Of a DNA stretch of 64,000 nucleotides, positions 33,621 through 42,853 are shown piece after piece. Both the position numbers and the translations under genes were made by a program. The DNA comes from JAICMB01 sp035295125. Its GTDB lineage: Bacteria > Acidobacteriota > Terriglobia > Bryobacterales > Bryobacteraceae. Each line of letters starts with the position of its first letter. Position 1 is the stretch's first letter. The stretch lies in contig DATGJP010000043.1 of NCBI GenBank assembly GCA_035295125.1, positions 62,001 through 126,000 on the forward strand. Reading direction: 5' to 3'. The notes under the pieces were generated by a model, which searched no databases, was not told the origin of the DNA, and worked only from the letters and a program-made list of their open reading frames with translations.

Positions 33621-36293
33621 TCAGTCTTGGCGCAATGCCTTGATCGGATCCACGCGAGCGGCTCGGGCGGCTGGAAGGTATGCCGCAAGTAGTGCAACCG
33701 ATCCCAGCAGCAAAGTCGCGGCAGCAATTACCCAAGGGTCGTGCGCATCGACTCCGTATAGAAGCGACCTGGCGAGTCGGGTTAGGGCGAAAGACGCCGG
33801 CAGTGCGATGGCCACTCCCAGCGCGATCAGCACGGCGGCCTCCGATAACATTCCCCGCAGCATCAACGCGCGACCCGCACCGAGGGCCATGCGTATCCCG
33901 ATCTCGCGAGTGCGGCGATTGACGAGATACGACATAACTCCGTATAACCCGATGGCCGCGAGGGCCGCCGCCAGCATTCCAAAAAATCCGGAGAGCTGCG
34001 AGATGATCCGTTGCGTGAAGATAGACTCGTCGATCTGCTGGTCCATCGTTTTCACCGCGAAGATGGGAAGATCGGGATCGGCCTCGTGGACCGTCTCACG
34101 AATTGAAGACACCAGGTTCTCAGGAGACTCATGAGTCCGGATGTAGAAAGTCATCCCTTCGGAAGGCCCACGTTGCCAGTAGGGGCAAAAGATGAAGGGC
34201 CTCCCTCGATCCATCAAGCTGTCGTAGCGGCTGTCTCTGACCAGGCCGACAATCTCTACCGGGGTGGACTTCGCGCCCCGAAAAGTAAAGATCTTTCCGA
34301 TCGGATTGTGATTATCGAAATACATGCGCGCAAAGGCTTCGTTAACCACTGCGACCTGGGGCGCCCGGGCTCCGTCACCGGCGTTGAACTCGCGGCCGGC
34401 GAGCAGCGGAGTTCCGATGATTGAAAAATATCCTGGACCTACGGGATCCACATCTGGCGTTACGTCGTTATCTTTGGCTTCGCGGCCAGGAACTTCAACC
34501 GAGGCCATCCAGTTCGATCCTGAGAGGAGGGCGATGTTCGCCAGAGTCGCGGCGCTGACTCCGGGGAGGCTGGCCATCCGTTCGTTCAACTGCGTGTACA
34601 GCGCGGCGCTGCGGCGGCCATCGTAACCGTTGAGTGCTGGATTTATCGCAAAAGAGAGCAGGTGATCGGTGCGGAAGCCGGGATTGATGGCTTTGAAATT
34701 CTGCATGCTGCGCATGAATAGTCCCGCTCCGATCAGGAGCAGCCAGGAGAGCGCTACCTGAACAACCACAAGCGCTTTCCGGGCCCGGACGTCTCCGCCT
34801 GCCAGACTCGCGGTCTGCTGCTTGAGTGCCGAGGCGACGTCGGACCGCGACCACTGCAAGGCTGGAATGGAGCCAAACAGGATCGCGCAGACAGCAGACA
34901 CGATTGTGGTGAATGCCAGGATGCGCAAATCCGGAGTGGTTGATATTGCTTCGGTAACACCGCTGAATGGAAGCATACTGAGTAGCGGCGTACCGGCCCA
35001 AGCCGCCAGTGCGATTCCAAGAACTGCTCCGCCGGCCGAAAGCATCGCGCTTTCCACAAGTACCTGCCGAACGATGTCTCCGCGCCCTGCTCCCAAAGCC
35101 AAGCGGATGGAAATCTCGCGCGTCCGTCCCGCAGCCCGCGCAAGCATTAAATTCGCGACATTCGCGCAGGCAATCAGAAGGACGAATGCCACCAAACCCA
35201 TCAGGATAAAAAGGGGTACTTCGAACAAATCACGCAGGGCCGAGAGGCCGCTACTGGCGGGTACGAGAGAAATGTGGCGGTTCAGGAAACGTTGACGAGT
35301 CTGAGCCGACGACGCTGCAAGTTCTTTCAACTCGGCCTCGAGAATCGGGTGCAGGAATGCATTCAGCGCCGGTTCGGCCGCGGCAGGAGTCGAGCCGGGT
35401 TTCAACCGGCCGACGATGTTGAGCCAACTACTGCGGCGGTTTTCCAGCGTTGAACGGCCTGGTAACATTTGCGATTCCATGGACACAGGCACGTACAAGG
35501 CAGGCGCATCGCCGACGCTGAATCCATTGAATCCAGGCTGCGCCACACCGATCACAGTCATTGGCTGGCCGTTCACAATCAGCCGTTGGTTCAACACGCT
35601 GTGGTCGGCGCCCAATTGCCGGACCCAGAAGGAATACCCCAAGACCGCGACAGGCGATGCTCCAGGGCTGCCATCGTCGGCCGGCGAGATCGGTCGGCCC
35701 AGAATTGTCTTCACGCCCAGAACATCAAAGAAATTGCCGCTGACGAGATTGGTTTGGACATAAACAGTGTGGCCGTTCGCCGACAAACTGGCCGATGTTG
35801 CAAACCATGCAATGACTCCCGCCAACCCAGGTCCATGGTCACGGAAATCCCGGTACATCGGATCTGAGAACGAATAATCAGAGTCGTAGGACGCCAACAC
35901 ACTGCCCGCCCGCGGGCCGCCGTCTTTGAAAAAGACAAGTTCGCCGGGGTCTTTAACGGGAAGGCTCCGCAGGATCACACGGTCGAGAAGCGTAAAGATG
36001 GCGGTGTTTGCGCCAATGCCAAGCGCGAGCGACGACACAGCAGCGAACATTACTCCCGGGTTGCGCTTCATGGCACGAAAGGCATACCGAACATTTGCCG
36101 CAAGCTGTTCCACCCAGGTCCATGTCCAGACGGTTCGACTTTCCTCGGCGACTCGCGTCAGACTACCTACATCCGAACGCTTGCCCTCTGCTTCGGCGAG
36201 AGCCGCGAGCGATTCCAACTCGTCGCGCATGTCCTGTTCCAGAGCCGAGCGCCGCCGCGGGAGAAGGGATTTGAGCTTCAAGAGGAGACTCAT
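33621..36293 (-). CDS. ADOP-type MacB-like ABC permease
   Basis: 890 residues from ATG 36293. An N-terminal extension (EQDMRDELESLAALAEAEGK) is followed by NVRYAFRAMKRNPGVMFAAVSSLALGIGANTAIF, two periplasmic MacB-type domains and two FtsX blocks, ending in VDPIKALRQD. Same architecture as 22851-25460 but only distantly similar in the periplasmic parts, so different ligands are likely. It overlaps the PadR gene stop by 4 nt (ATGA). Confidence 0.93.
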   Translation of the reverse strand: MSLLLKLKSLLPRRRSALEQDMRDELESLAALAEAEGKRSDVGSLTRVAEESRTVWTWTWVEQLAANVRYAFRAMKRNPGVMFAAVSSLALGIGANTAIFTLLDRVILRSLPVKDPGELVFFKDGGPRAGSVLASYDSDYSFSDPMYRDFRDHGPGLAGVIAWFATSASLSANGHTVYVQTNLVSGNFFDVLGVKTILGRPISPADDGSPGASPVAVLGYSFWVRQLGADHSVLNQRLIVNGQPMTVIGVAQPGFNGFSVGDAPALYVPVSMESQMLPGRSTLENRRSSWLNIVGRLKPGSTPAAAEPALNAFLHPILEAELKELAASSAQTRQRFLNRHISLVPASSGLSALRDLFEVPLFILMGLVAFVLLIACANVANLMLARAAGRTREISIRLALGAGRGDIVRQVLVESAMLSAGGAVLGIALAAWAGTPLLSMLPFSGVTEAISTTPDLRILAFTTIVSAVCAILFGSIPALQWSRSDVASALKQQTASLAGGDVRARKALVVVQVALSWLLLIGAGLFMRSMQNFKAINPGFRTDHLLSFAINPALNGYDGRRSAALYTQLNERMASLPGVSAATLANIALLSGSNWMASVEVPGREAKDNDVTPDVDPVGPGYFSIIGTPLLAGREFNAGDGARAPQVAVVNEAFARMYFDNHNPIGKIFTFRGAKSTPVEIVGLVRDSRYDSLMDRGRPFIFCPYWQRGPSEGMTFYIRTHESPENLVSSIRETVHEADPDLPIFAVKTMDQQIDESIFTQRIISQLSGFFGMLAAALAAIGLYGVMSYLVNRRTREIGIRMALGAGRALMLRGMLSEAAVLIALGVAIALPASFALTRLARSLLYGVDAHDPWVIAAATLLLGSVALLAAYLPAARAARVDPIKALRQD

Positions 36294-36625
36294 CTTTTGG
36301 CTCCTTCGACGGACGGGCCCATGATCTGCGAGACCGCGGAAACAAACTCCTCCCATTTGGAATGCTCCCGCTGAAGCTGTTTCCGGCCCTGCGGCGTGAG
36401 GCGGTAATACTTCGCTTTGCGATTGCTCTCGGATACCTCCCATTTCGCCGAGACCCATCCCTTCGCCTCGAGGCGCTTCAAGGCCGGATACAGGGATCCG
36501 AACTCGATGTCGAGCACATCGTTCGAATTGGAACGAATCGCTTTGGAGATACCGTAACCGTGCAGGGGTGAGAGGACCAGGGTCCGGAGCACCAGCATTT
36601 CGAGCGTTCCTTGCAGGACGTCCAT
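36290..36625 (-). CDS. PadR-family transcriptional regulator
   Basis: 111 residues: LQGTLEMLVLRTLVLSPLHGYGISKAI, then EFGSLYPALKRLEAKGWVSAKW and YRLTPQGRKQL form the PadR winged helix. It is translationally coupled to the permease. ATG 36625 leaves only a short leader after the promoter at 36636-36663. The open frame upstream lacks family similarity. Confidence 0.95.
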   Translation of the reverse strand: MDVLQGTLEMLVLRTLVLSPLHGYGISKAIRSNSNDVLDIEFGSLYPALKRLEAKGWVSAKWEVSESNRKAKYYRLTPQGRKQLQREHSKWEEFVSAVSQIMGPSVEGAKR

Positions 36626-36635
36626 ATAAAGATAA

Positions 36636-36663
36636 TCTATATAAAGACAGTCTTTAAAAGCAA
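36636..36663 (-). promoter_or_regulatory. padR promoter with palindromic operator
   Basis: On the minus strand TTGCTT (36663-36658) and TATAGA (36641-36636) are spaced by 16 nt. The perfect palindrome AAAGACAGTCTTT at 36643-36655 fills the spacer, a classic position for a repressor site. PadR autoregulation is inferred. Confidence 0.6.
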
Positions 36664-36791
36664 GACGTGGGTGAAGCAGGCGGTTCGAAGTGTCGACAGA
36701 ATTCGCCCGGATTGGGACGACGAAAGTGAAGTGAAAACAATGGTGGCCCGGCGGTTCAGGTTTCAACTGTGCGTTCCCGCAGAGCTCCAAA

Positions 36792-36824
36792 GGCAGGCGA
36801 AACCGCCTGCTTCACCCTTCCACA
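36792..36824 (+). repeat. palindromic intergenic repeat, copy H
   Basis: A 7-bp hairpin at 36793-36810 (GCAGGCG/CGCCTGC, AAAC loop) is followed by TTCACCCTTCCACAG. It is the same unit as 10898-10932. An inverted fragment lies at 36668-36685. The rest of 36664-36875 shows no gene. Confidence 0.75.
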
Positions 36825-36875
36825 GCGTGCCTGGCCACGAGTGGGTTGAGCCAACCCACCCTACCAGCAGCCTGG

Positions 36876-37901
36876 TTATGCCTTCACCAACGCCTTCCCG
36901 ATATTCTCGCCGCTGAGCATGCCGATGAACGCCTTGGGAGTGTTTTCAAACCCCTCGACGACGTGCTCGTGGTACTTCAGCTTCCCTTCCTTCAACCACT
37001 GCGCCATTTGAGGGATGCCTTCGTGATACCGGTCCATAAACTGGAACACCAGAAAGCCTTCGGCCTTAGCCTGTTTCACCAGGAGCGTGGTGAACGGGCG
37101 GGGGCCAAGGTCGGGTTTCGTCAGGTTGTACTGAGAGATCTGGCCACAAATCGAGATGCGCGCACGCGTGTTGATCAAAGACATCACAGCATCGGTTATC
37201 GGTCCGCCGACGTTATCGAAATAGCAGTCAATGCCGTTCGGGCAGAGTTCCTTGAGCTTCGCGGCATACTCGGTCGTCGTTTTGTAGTTGAATGCGCCAT
37301 CGAACCCTAATTCGTCGGTGAGGTGCTTCACCTTGTCGTCCCCGCCGGCGATGCCGATGGCTCTGCAACCCTTGATTTTCGCGATTTGCCCGACGAGCGA
37401 GCCGACTGCTCCGGCGGCTCCGGACACGACCACCGTCTCGCCCTCCTTGGGCTTGCAGATATCGAGGAACCCAAAGTACGCCGTCATCCCGGGCATACCC
37501 AGAACTCCCAAGGCGGTAGAAACCGGCGCCAGATTCGGATCAAGCTTGCGCAACCCGGTGCCGTCGGAAATCGCGTGGGTCTGCCATCCCCACATGCCAT
37601 TCACAACGTCCCCGGCCTGAAACTTGGGATGATTGGACGCAATGACTTCCCCGACGGTGCCGCCCTCGATCACGCCGCCGATCGGGACCGGCTCGGCATA
37701 AGACCTGACGCCGCTAATCCGGCCCCGCATGTAGGGATCCACCGACAGGTACAACGTTTTCAGCAGCAGTTCGCCTTCGCCCAGAGCACGTAATGGGGCC
37801 TCGACGAGCTGGAAGTCAGAATCTTTGGGCATGCCCACGGGACGTGCGGCAAGCGTGATTTGATGGTTAACAGACGGGATCGCGGAAGGGCTGGTTGCCA
37901 T
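36876..37901 (-). CDS. zinc-independent MDR NADP-dependent oxidoreductase (CurA/LTB4DH-like)
   Basis: 341 residues. The family start VNHQITLAARPVGMPKDSDFQL, the SVDPYMRGRI block, the nucleotide-binding AAGAVGSLVGQIAKIKGCRAIGIAGGDDK and the FDNVGGPITDAVM motif mark the leukotriene B4 12-hydroxydehydrogenase/curcumin reductase group. These reduce C=C bonds of enones with NADPH. No zinc-ligand pattern is seen. Probably a stand-alone cytoplasmic detoxification enzyme. Confidence 0.93.
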   Translation of the reverse strand: MATSPSAIPSVNHQITLAARPVGMPKDSDFQLVEAPLRALGEGELLLKTLYLSVDPYMRGRISGVRSYAEPVPIGGVIEGGTVGEVIASNHPKFQAGDVVNGMWGWQTHAISDGTGLRKLDPNLAPVSTALGVLGMPGMTAYFGFLDICKPKEGETVVVSGAAGAVGSLVGQIAKIKGCRAIGIAGGDDKVKHLTDELGFDGAFNYKTTTEYAAKLKELCPNGIDCYFDNVGGPITDAVMSLINTRARISICGQISQYNLTKPDLGPRPFTTLLVKQAKAEGFLVFQFMDRYHEGIPQMAQWLKEGKLKYHEHVVEGFENTPKAFIGMLSGENIGKALVKA

Positions 37902-37934
37902 AGCATCAACAGTTGTATCATGCGCGGCCGGATC

Positions 37935-38915
37935 CTATTGAAAGTCGATGAGCAGCGGCGAGCCCGAAACCCAGGCGGCGGTCAGTTGGAGCACTGCTTT
38001 CCCTCTTCCGATTGGCACATCCATGGGCACGCGAATGTTGATCTGGTACGCATCTATCGCGCCGGGATAGCCGACCGCGCCAAGCAATTCGGCCGGTTCT
38101 CCATCGACGCTCACCAACACCGGTGAGTTGACCGGGGCGGGCGGGTCTGCCGGATATTGTGTGCCGGGATCGACGCCGGTGACAGGTCCAAGCCCGGTCG
38201 CATAGACTATGAGAACTTCGCCCGGCGATGCAGGATTGGACGGGGTCACCACGGTGTAGTCGAGGTGAGTGACGGCTGGTCCATCGTCCGTAACCACGAC
38301 CTGCGGAACAAACATCGGGATGATCTGAACATAAAACGAAATAGCTGATCCGCCGATCGTACGCCGGTTGGAGGGGTTCTCAGCCACCGATGCAATGCGG
38401 CCGGGTCCGTTCATCACGTTCACCTGCCCGCGCGCGCCCAGGTACGCGCCCGTTCCTCCGACAATGGCACAGTTCCCCTTCCCGCTCGAAGGCGCCCCCG
38501 GGGGCGCCGGCCCTCCGCTCAACCCCATGCTCAGGATGGTCCCGATAGCTGTACCATCAGTCTTCAGGATCTCGAAGGCCTGCTCTCGAAGCGCCGCGCG
38601 TGTGATGTCGGTGATCGCTGCTGAGCCGTAAGGCGTCGGACTCGCCTGAATGCCGCGCGATCTCCCCACGTATGTTCCTTTCACGGCTTGGCCGTTCACC
38701 GCGACGATATCGCCGATAATCGTCGCGGTCCCAAAGTTCTTGGGCGTCACTCCGACGGTAGCGTTGGGACTACTTGCGAACTGTTGAGGATCACTGATGT
38801 CGACTTGGTACTCGACCACATTCGCAACATCGATCTTGAGAGTCGCCGTGAATGTTTGCGACAGCAGCAGTTTCGACGTCAATACAGCTGCCAGAATGAC
38901 GGTTCTTGAAAGCAT
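37935..38915 (-). CDS. exported protein: AOC-barrel-like N-half plus TIGR03437-like C-domain
   Basis: 326 residues with a signal peptide (MLSRTVILAAVLTSKLLLSQ). Residues about 55-185 carry the pattern of an allene-oxide-cyclase-like barrel (GTATIIGDIVAVNGQAVKGTY, CAIVGGTGAYLGARGQV). Residues about 230-326 match the Solibacter C-terminal domain TIGR03437: VLIVYATGLGPVTG, VLVSVDGEPAELLGAVGYPG, YQINIRVPMDV. That domain is known mainly from Solibacter-like acidobacteria, and helps place the organism. Function unknown, surface or secreted. Confidence 0.75.
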   Translation of the reverse strand: MLSRTVILAAVLTSKLLLSQTFTATLKIDVANVVEYQVDISDPQQFASSPNATVGVTPKNFGTATIIGDIVAVNGQAVKGTYVGRSRGIQASPTPYGSAAITDITRAALREQAFEILKTDGTAIGTILSMGLSGGPAPPGAPSSGKGNCAIVGGTGAYLGARGQVNVMNGPGRIASVAENPSNRRTIGGSAISFYVQIIPMFVPQVVVTDDGPAVTHLDYTVVTPSNPASPGEVLIVYATGLGPVTGVDPGTQYPADPPAPVNSPVLVSVDGEPAELLGAVGYPGAIDAYQINIRVPMDVPIGRGKAVLQLTAAWVSGSPLLIDFQ

Positions 38916-38926
38916 GGCTCTACAAG

Positions 38927-39475
38927 TTATTCCGACCCCGTCGCCGAGCGAATCACGCCATGCAAGTCCGTGGTACCGAAATGTTTCACCGCATCGCCCT
39001 GCAATGTCATAGCCATGTTTGAGTAGGTCACGCTGTTCCCGCCGGTGATCGTAATGACGACGTTGGAGTCCCCGCCAAAGGGCGCAGGGAAAGCTCCGTT
39101 ACTGGTGATTGTCACTGCCCCCGTGACTTGAAATCCGCCGGTGGACAGCGCTGTGACGGTGGCATCCAGGACGGTAATGTGATGCGTATGGGCATTGCGA
39201 TTCGTGGGGTTATTCAGATCGCCACCTCCGTTTTGCATGACGCCCAGATCGGAGCGGACCATGTTCACAGCCGCCGAAAAGTCTGCTTTGCCTGAGTTTC
39301 CTCTTACCGTCATAGTCCAGGTGCCGCGAACCTCCCATGGACCCGAAGTACCGTCGGCGGCAGTATAGTCGCTCAAGGTGCCGGAAAACTTCATATGCTT
39401 CGGGACCTGGGCCGTCGCGCTAGCGCCTAGCGCCAACATCAGCATCGGGATGATGCGTAAAGCATTCTTAGTCAT
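38927..39475 (-). CDS. small secreted protein of unknown function
   Basis: 182 residues with a signal peptide (LRIIPMLMLALGASATAQ) and a beta-rich body (MKFSGTLSDYTAADGTSGPWEVRGTWTM..., then HTHHITVLDATV). A GGAGGT ribosome site lies 6 nt before ATG 39475. The stop is 11 nt before the next minus-strand gene, so the pair is probably one operon. It is divergent from the sigma factor at 39607. No family recognised. Confidence 0.7.
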   Translation of the reverse strand: MTKNALRIIPMLMLALGASATAQVPKHMKFSGTLSDYTAADGTSGPWEVRGTWTMTVRGNSGKADFSAAVNMVRSDLGVMQNGGGDLNNPTNRNAHTHHITVLDATVTALSTGGFQVTGAVTITSNGAFPAPFGGDSNVVITITGGNSVTYSNMAMTLQGDAVKHFGTTDLHGVIRSATGSE

Positions 39476-39606
39476 GAAAGACCTCCAAATTGAAATTTGC
39501 TACCGAACCAGTCGGTGCCTTCATTTGGGAATAGCGCCGGCTTGAGGCCAAAACTGTAACGTCCTTACAAGAATGTTCACCGTTGTATACTGAGCATCAA
39601 CCTGTG

Positions 39607-40197
39607 ATGACCCCAGACGCACTTTCGAAGTCTCCGGAGGAAGTCACACGGCTTCTACAAGCCTGGAGCGAGGGAGACGAGGTCGCCTTCGACCGACTGG
39701 CGCCGATCGTCTATACCGAGTTGCGCCGCCTGGCCCGGTGTTATATGGCGCGCGAACGGCAAGATCATACCCTGCAGCCAACCGCGTTAGTGCATGAGGC
39801 TTACATGCGGCTGGCCGCCCTGCACAACCTGCAATGGAAGAACCGAGTCCATTTCTTTGCGATCTCGGCGCAGGTGATGCGGCGCGTGCTGGTCGACTTC
39901 GCGCGCTCGCGGGATCGCCAAAAACGCGGTGGAAGCGATCAGCCGGTCTCTCTTGATGAATGCGCGAATCTGGGGACAAACTCCGACACATCGCTGCTCG
40001 CTCTCGATGGTGCGCTCAGTGCCCTAGCTATCGAGGATCCCCGGAAATGCAGGGTTGTGGAAATGAAGTTCTTCGGCGGGCTTTCAACGGACGAAATCGC
40101 ACAATCTTTGCAGGTTTCGCCGGAAACGGTCTTACGCGATTGGAAGCTTGCGAAGCTGTGGCTCTTACGAGAGATGGGGGCCAATAGAGCGGGATAG
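39607..40197 (+). CDS. ECF RNA polymerase sigma factor (TIGR02999-like)
   Basis: 196 residues. Region 2 (APIVYTELRRLARCYMARERQDHTLQPTALVHEAYMRL) and region 4 (FFGGLSTDEIAQSLQVSPETVLRDW) match the TIGR02999 ECF type. ATG 39607 is chosen; the frame also permits TTG 39583. A TATACT at 39586-39591 is a candidate -10 box, which would give a very short leader. The kinase gene follows 69 nt downstream, paralleling the sigma/PDZ pair at the window start. Confidence 0.94.
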   Translation: MTPDALSKSPEEVTRLLQAWSEGDEVAFDRLAPIVYTELRRLARCYMARERQDHTLQPTALVHEAYMRLAALHNLQWKNRVHFFAISAQVMRRVLVDFARSRDRQKRGGSDQPVSLDECANLGTNSDTSLLALDGALSALAIEDPRKCRVVEMKFFGGLSTDEIAQSLQVSPETVLRDWKLAKLWLLREMGANRAG

Positions 40198-40266
40198 CGC
40201 TGCATCGGAAGTCCCCCTCAAGAAAAAGCTTTCGAAATTCCGGCCGCCTCGTTTATACTTCGCCTG

Positions 40267-42840
40267 ATGCCCGAGCAAGGCTCGAATCGCCGCGAACGCG
40301 TGGAAGAAATCGTCCTCGACTCGCTCGCACTCGCGGGCGCGCGTCGCGCAGACTATCTGGACTCGGCGTGCGGCAATGATAAAGAACTTCGCGGTGAAGT
40401 CGATTCGCTACTGGCACAAGAAATTCAGGCGAAGACGTTTCTCGAAAAACCGGCGCTTGAAGTTGCGGCGAAGGCTTTGGCTTCTGAAGCGGCGTCGATG
40501 CTTCTGGGGCGTACGGTGGGGCCTTACCGGGTTGACGCGCTGCTCGGCGCAGGCGGCATGGGAGAAGTTTATCGAGGGTGGGATCCGAGACTGAGGCGTG
40601 TCGTCGCGCTCAAGTTCATGGCCAGTGAATTTTTGAGTGACGCTGCGGCCGTGGAGCAGTTCCAGCGCGAGGCGCGCGCAGCGTCCGCTCTGAGCCATCC
40701 GGGTATCTGCACGGTTTACGACGTCGGCGATATAGACGGCCGCCCCTTCATCGCGATGGAATATCTGGAGGGTGAGACTCTGCGGGCGCGGCTGAACGGC
40801 GGTGTACTATCGAAGCGCACTGCGCTCGAATACGCCGTACAGATTGCTCACGGGCTCGAGGCCGCCCATCAAAAAGGCGTTGTGCATCGCGACTTGAAGC
40901 CCGAGAATCTTTGGGTCACCGGGGAAGGCCGTATGAAGATCCTCGACTTCGGCCTGGCGAAAGTGTCCGAGCAGGGAACGGATCTCGACCTCTCCAGCGC
41001 AGCAGCGTCGACTGGCCAGGACCCCGTAATGGGAACCGTGGGATACATGTCGCCGGAGCAGGTGCGAGGTGAACCGCTGGATCATCGCACCGATATTTTC
41101 TCCTTCGGCACCATCCTGCACGAGATGTTGGCCGGCAGCCGTGCTTTTCATGGACTGTCCTCGCGCGCTATCGTTGCCTCGATCCTGAACAGCGAGCCCC
41201 AGGAACTGGCAACGCCGGGCTTGAACCGGCTGGTTCGCCGCTGCCTCGAGAAAGACCCCGCGCGACGTTTCCAGTCAGCAGCCGATGTCGCCAGTCATCT
41301 TGAAGCAGAGCGCGACCGGCTGGAAAGCGCCGTCGATCGTCGTTTGCCCCGACGCCGCATTTTACAGACGGCCGCAAGCGCGGCGGCGCTCGCTGCCGTG
41401 CCGGTGATCTGGACGTTGTCGCCCGCCCGCTGGCGCAATGGGCTGTTCCATGCCGCTGCTCCGCGCCTTACGCGCCTTGCAGTGTTGCCGCTCGCGAACC
41501 TGTCGGGCGATGCCCAACAGGAGTATTTTGCGGACGGAATGACGGACCTGCTGATTACCAACCTGGGGCAGATCGCCGCCCTGCATGTGATTTCGCGGCC
41601 GTCCGTGATGCAGTTCAAAGGAACGAAACGGCCGCTTGCGGAAATCGCAAAGCAGTTGGGAGTCGAGGCGCTGGTTGTGGGTAGTGTGCAATCCTCCGGC
41701 GCTCGTGTGCGCATCACCGCGGAATTGATCGATCCGGTAACCGGTCAACAGATGTGGACGCGAGCTTATGAGCGCGAATTGACCGACGTGCTCACATTGC
41801 AGAGCGGCGTGGCGCGAGCCATTGCTGACGAGGTTCAGGCGCGGGTGACCACCGACGAAGCTGGGCGCCTTGCGCGCAACCGTAAGGTCGTACCCGCGGC
41901 TTTGGATGCCTATCTTCTCGGCTCCTTCTATTGGGACCAATTCAAAGATGAAACCATAGAGAAGGCCATTGATTATTACAATCAGGCCATCCGTATCGAT
42001 CCGACTTACGCCGCTGCCTATGGCGGCCTTGCTACATGCTGGAGCAGCTTGCTGTTTTCCGACTCCAGGCCTTGGGAAGAGACGATTGCAAAGGCACGGG
42101 CGGCGGCGGAGAAGGCTCTGACTCTCGACGATTCGCTGGCTGAATCCCACCACGCCGTGGCTATGGTCCGATACCAGGAGTGGGACTGGAAAGGCGTCGA
42201 GAGCGAGTTGAAGAAGGCCATTGCCCTCAACCCCGGCAACTCCATCTCCCACATGCTGTACTGCAATATGCTGCGCCACGTCGGCCGGTTTGACGAGGCC
42301 ATCGCCGAAGGAAAACTCGGGCTGGAGGCAGATCCGCTGTCTATGCTCTCCAACCAGATGCTGGGTGACGCCTATGTCAGCGCGCGCCGCTATGATCTCG
42401 CGATCGGACAGTTCCAGAGGGGCCTTGAACTTCACCCTGGCGATTCGACCCTGCAATATCAATTGGGCTGGGCGTACGTGTTCAGCGGTGCATATGACAA
42501 GGGCATCCAGAGTCTGAGCAGCAGCCAGGCTGCCGACGGCGTACCTCCGAGTCTGTCGCCTGATTTGGCCTATGTCGACGCCCTGACCGGGAAACGCGGT
42601 CAGACCCGGCAGGTTCTCAACCGCCTGCTCGCGCTGGCTAAAGACAACCCCGTCTCGCCCGGGATGATCGCGCTCGTATACACGGCTTTGGACGAGCGGC
42701 CGCAGATCCTCGAATGGCTGGAAAAGGCCTACCAGCAGCACTCATCCATCATGACCTGGCTGAAAATCGACCCGCGTTTCGACCGAATTCGGCCGGAGAA
42801 TGGATTTCAGGATTTAATGCGGCGCGTCGGCCTGATCTGA
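40267..42840 (+). CDS. transmembrane Ser/Thr protein kinase with FlgO/TolB-like and TPR parts
   Basis: 857 residues. Residues 1-75 carry the helical module also found in 1-885. The kinase domain spans about 85-350: G-loop GAGGMGEVY, VALK Lys116, HRDLKPEN (Asp209), DFG 227-229, APE-like SPEQ. A membrane helix lies at 366-384. Then comes a FlgO/adenylate-cyclase-associated domain (LAVLPLANLSGDAQQEYFADGMTDLL) and TPR units (YNQAIRIDPTYAAAYGGLA and following). Predicted role: an inner-membrane signalling kinase with an external TPR sensor. It is the partner of the sigma factor 69 nt upstream. Confidence 0.93.
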   Translation: MPEQGSNRRERVEEIVLDSLALAGARRADYLDSACGNDKELRGEVDSLLAQEIQAKTFLEKPALEVAAKALASEAASMLLGRTVGPYRVDALLGAGGMGEVYRGWDPRLRRVVALKFMASEFLSDAAAVEQFQREARAASALSHPGICTVYDVGDIDGRPFIAMEYLEGETLRARLNGGVLSKRTALEYAVQIAHGLEAAHQKGVVHRDLKPENLWVTGEGRMKILDFGLAKVSEQGTDLDLSSAAASTGQDPVMGTVGYMSPEQVRGEPLDHRTDIFSFGTILHEMLAGSRAFHGLSSRAIVASILNSEPQELATPGLNRLVRRCLEKDPARRFQSAADVASHLEAERDRLESAVDRRLPRRRILQTAASAAALAAVPVIWTLSPARWRNGLFHAAAPRLTRLAVLPLANLSGDAQQEYFADGMTDLLITNLGQIAALHVISRPSVMQFKGTKRPLAEIAKQLGVEALVVGSVQSSGARVRITAELIDPVTGQQMWTRAYERELTDVLTLQSGVARAIADEVQARVTTDEAGRLARNRKVVPAALDAYLLGSFYWDQFKDETIEKAIDYYNQAIRIDPTYAAAYGGLATCWSSLLFSDSRPWEETIAKARAAAEKALTLDDSLAESHHAVAMVRYQEWDWKGVESELKKAIALNPGNSISHMLYCNMLRHVGRFDEAIAEGKLGLEADPLSMLSNQMLGDAYVSARRYDLAIGQFQRGLELHPGDSTLQYQLGWAYVFSGAYDKGIQSLSSSQAADGVPPSLSPDLAYVDALTGKRGQTRQVLNRLLALAKDNPVSPGMIALVYTALDERPQILEWLEKAYQQHSSIMTWLKIDPRFDRIRPENGFQDLMRRVGLI

Positions 42841-42853
42841 CAACCCAGCCGCG

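Noticed and set aside
41362..42741. 459-codon open frame antisense to the Ser/Thr kinase
   Set aside because: Opposite strand of a well-supported kinase/TPR gene, with no domain or start signal.
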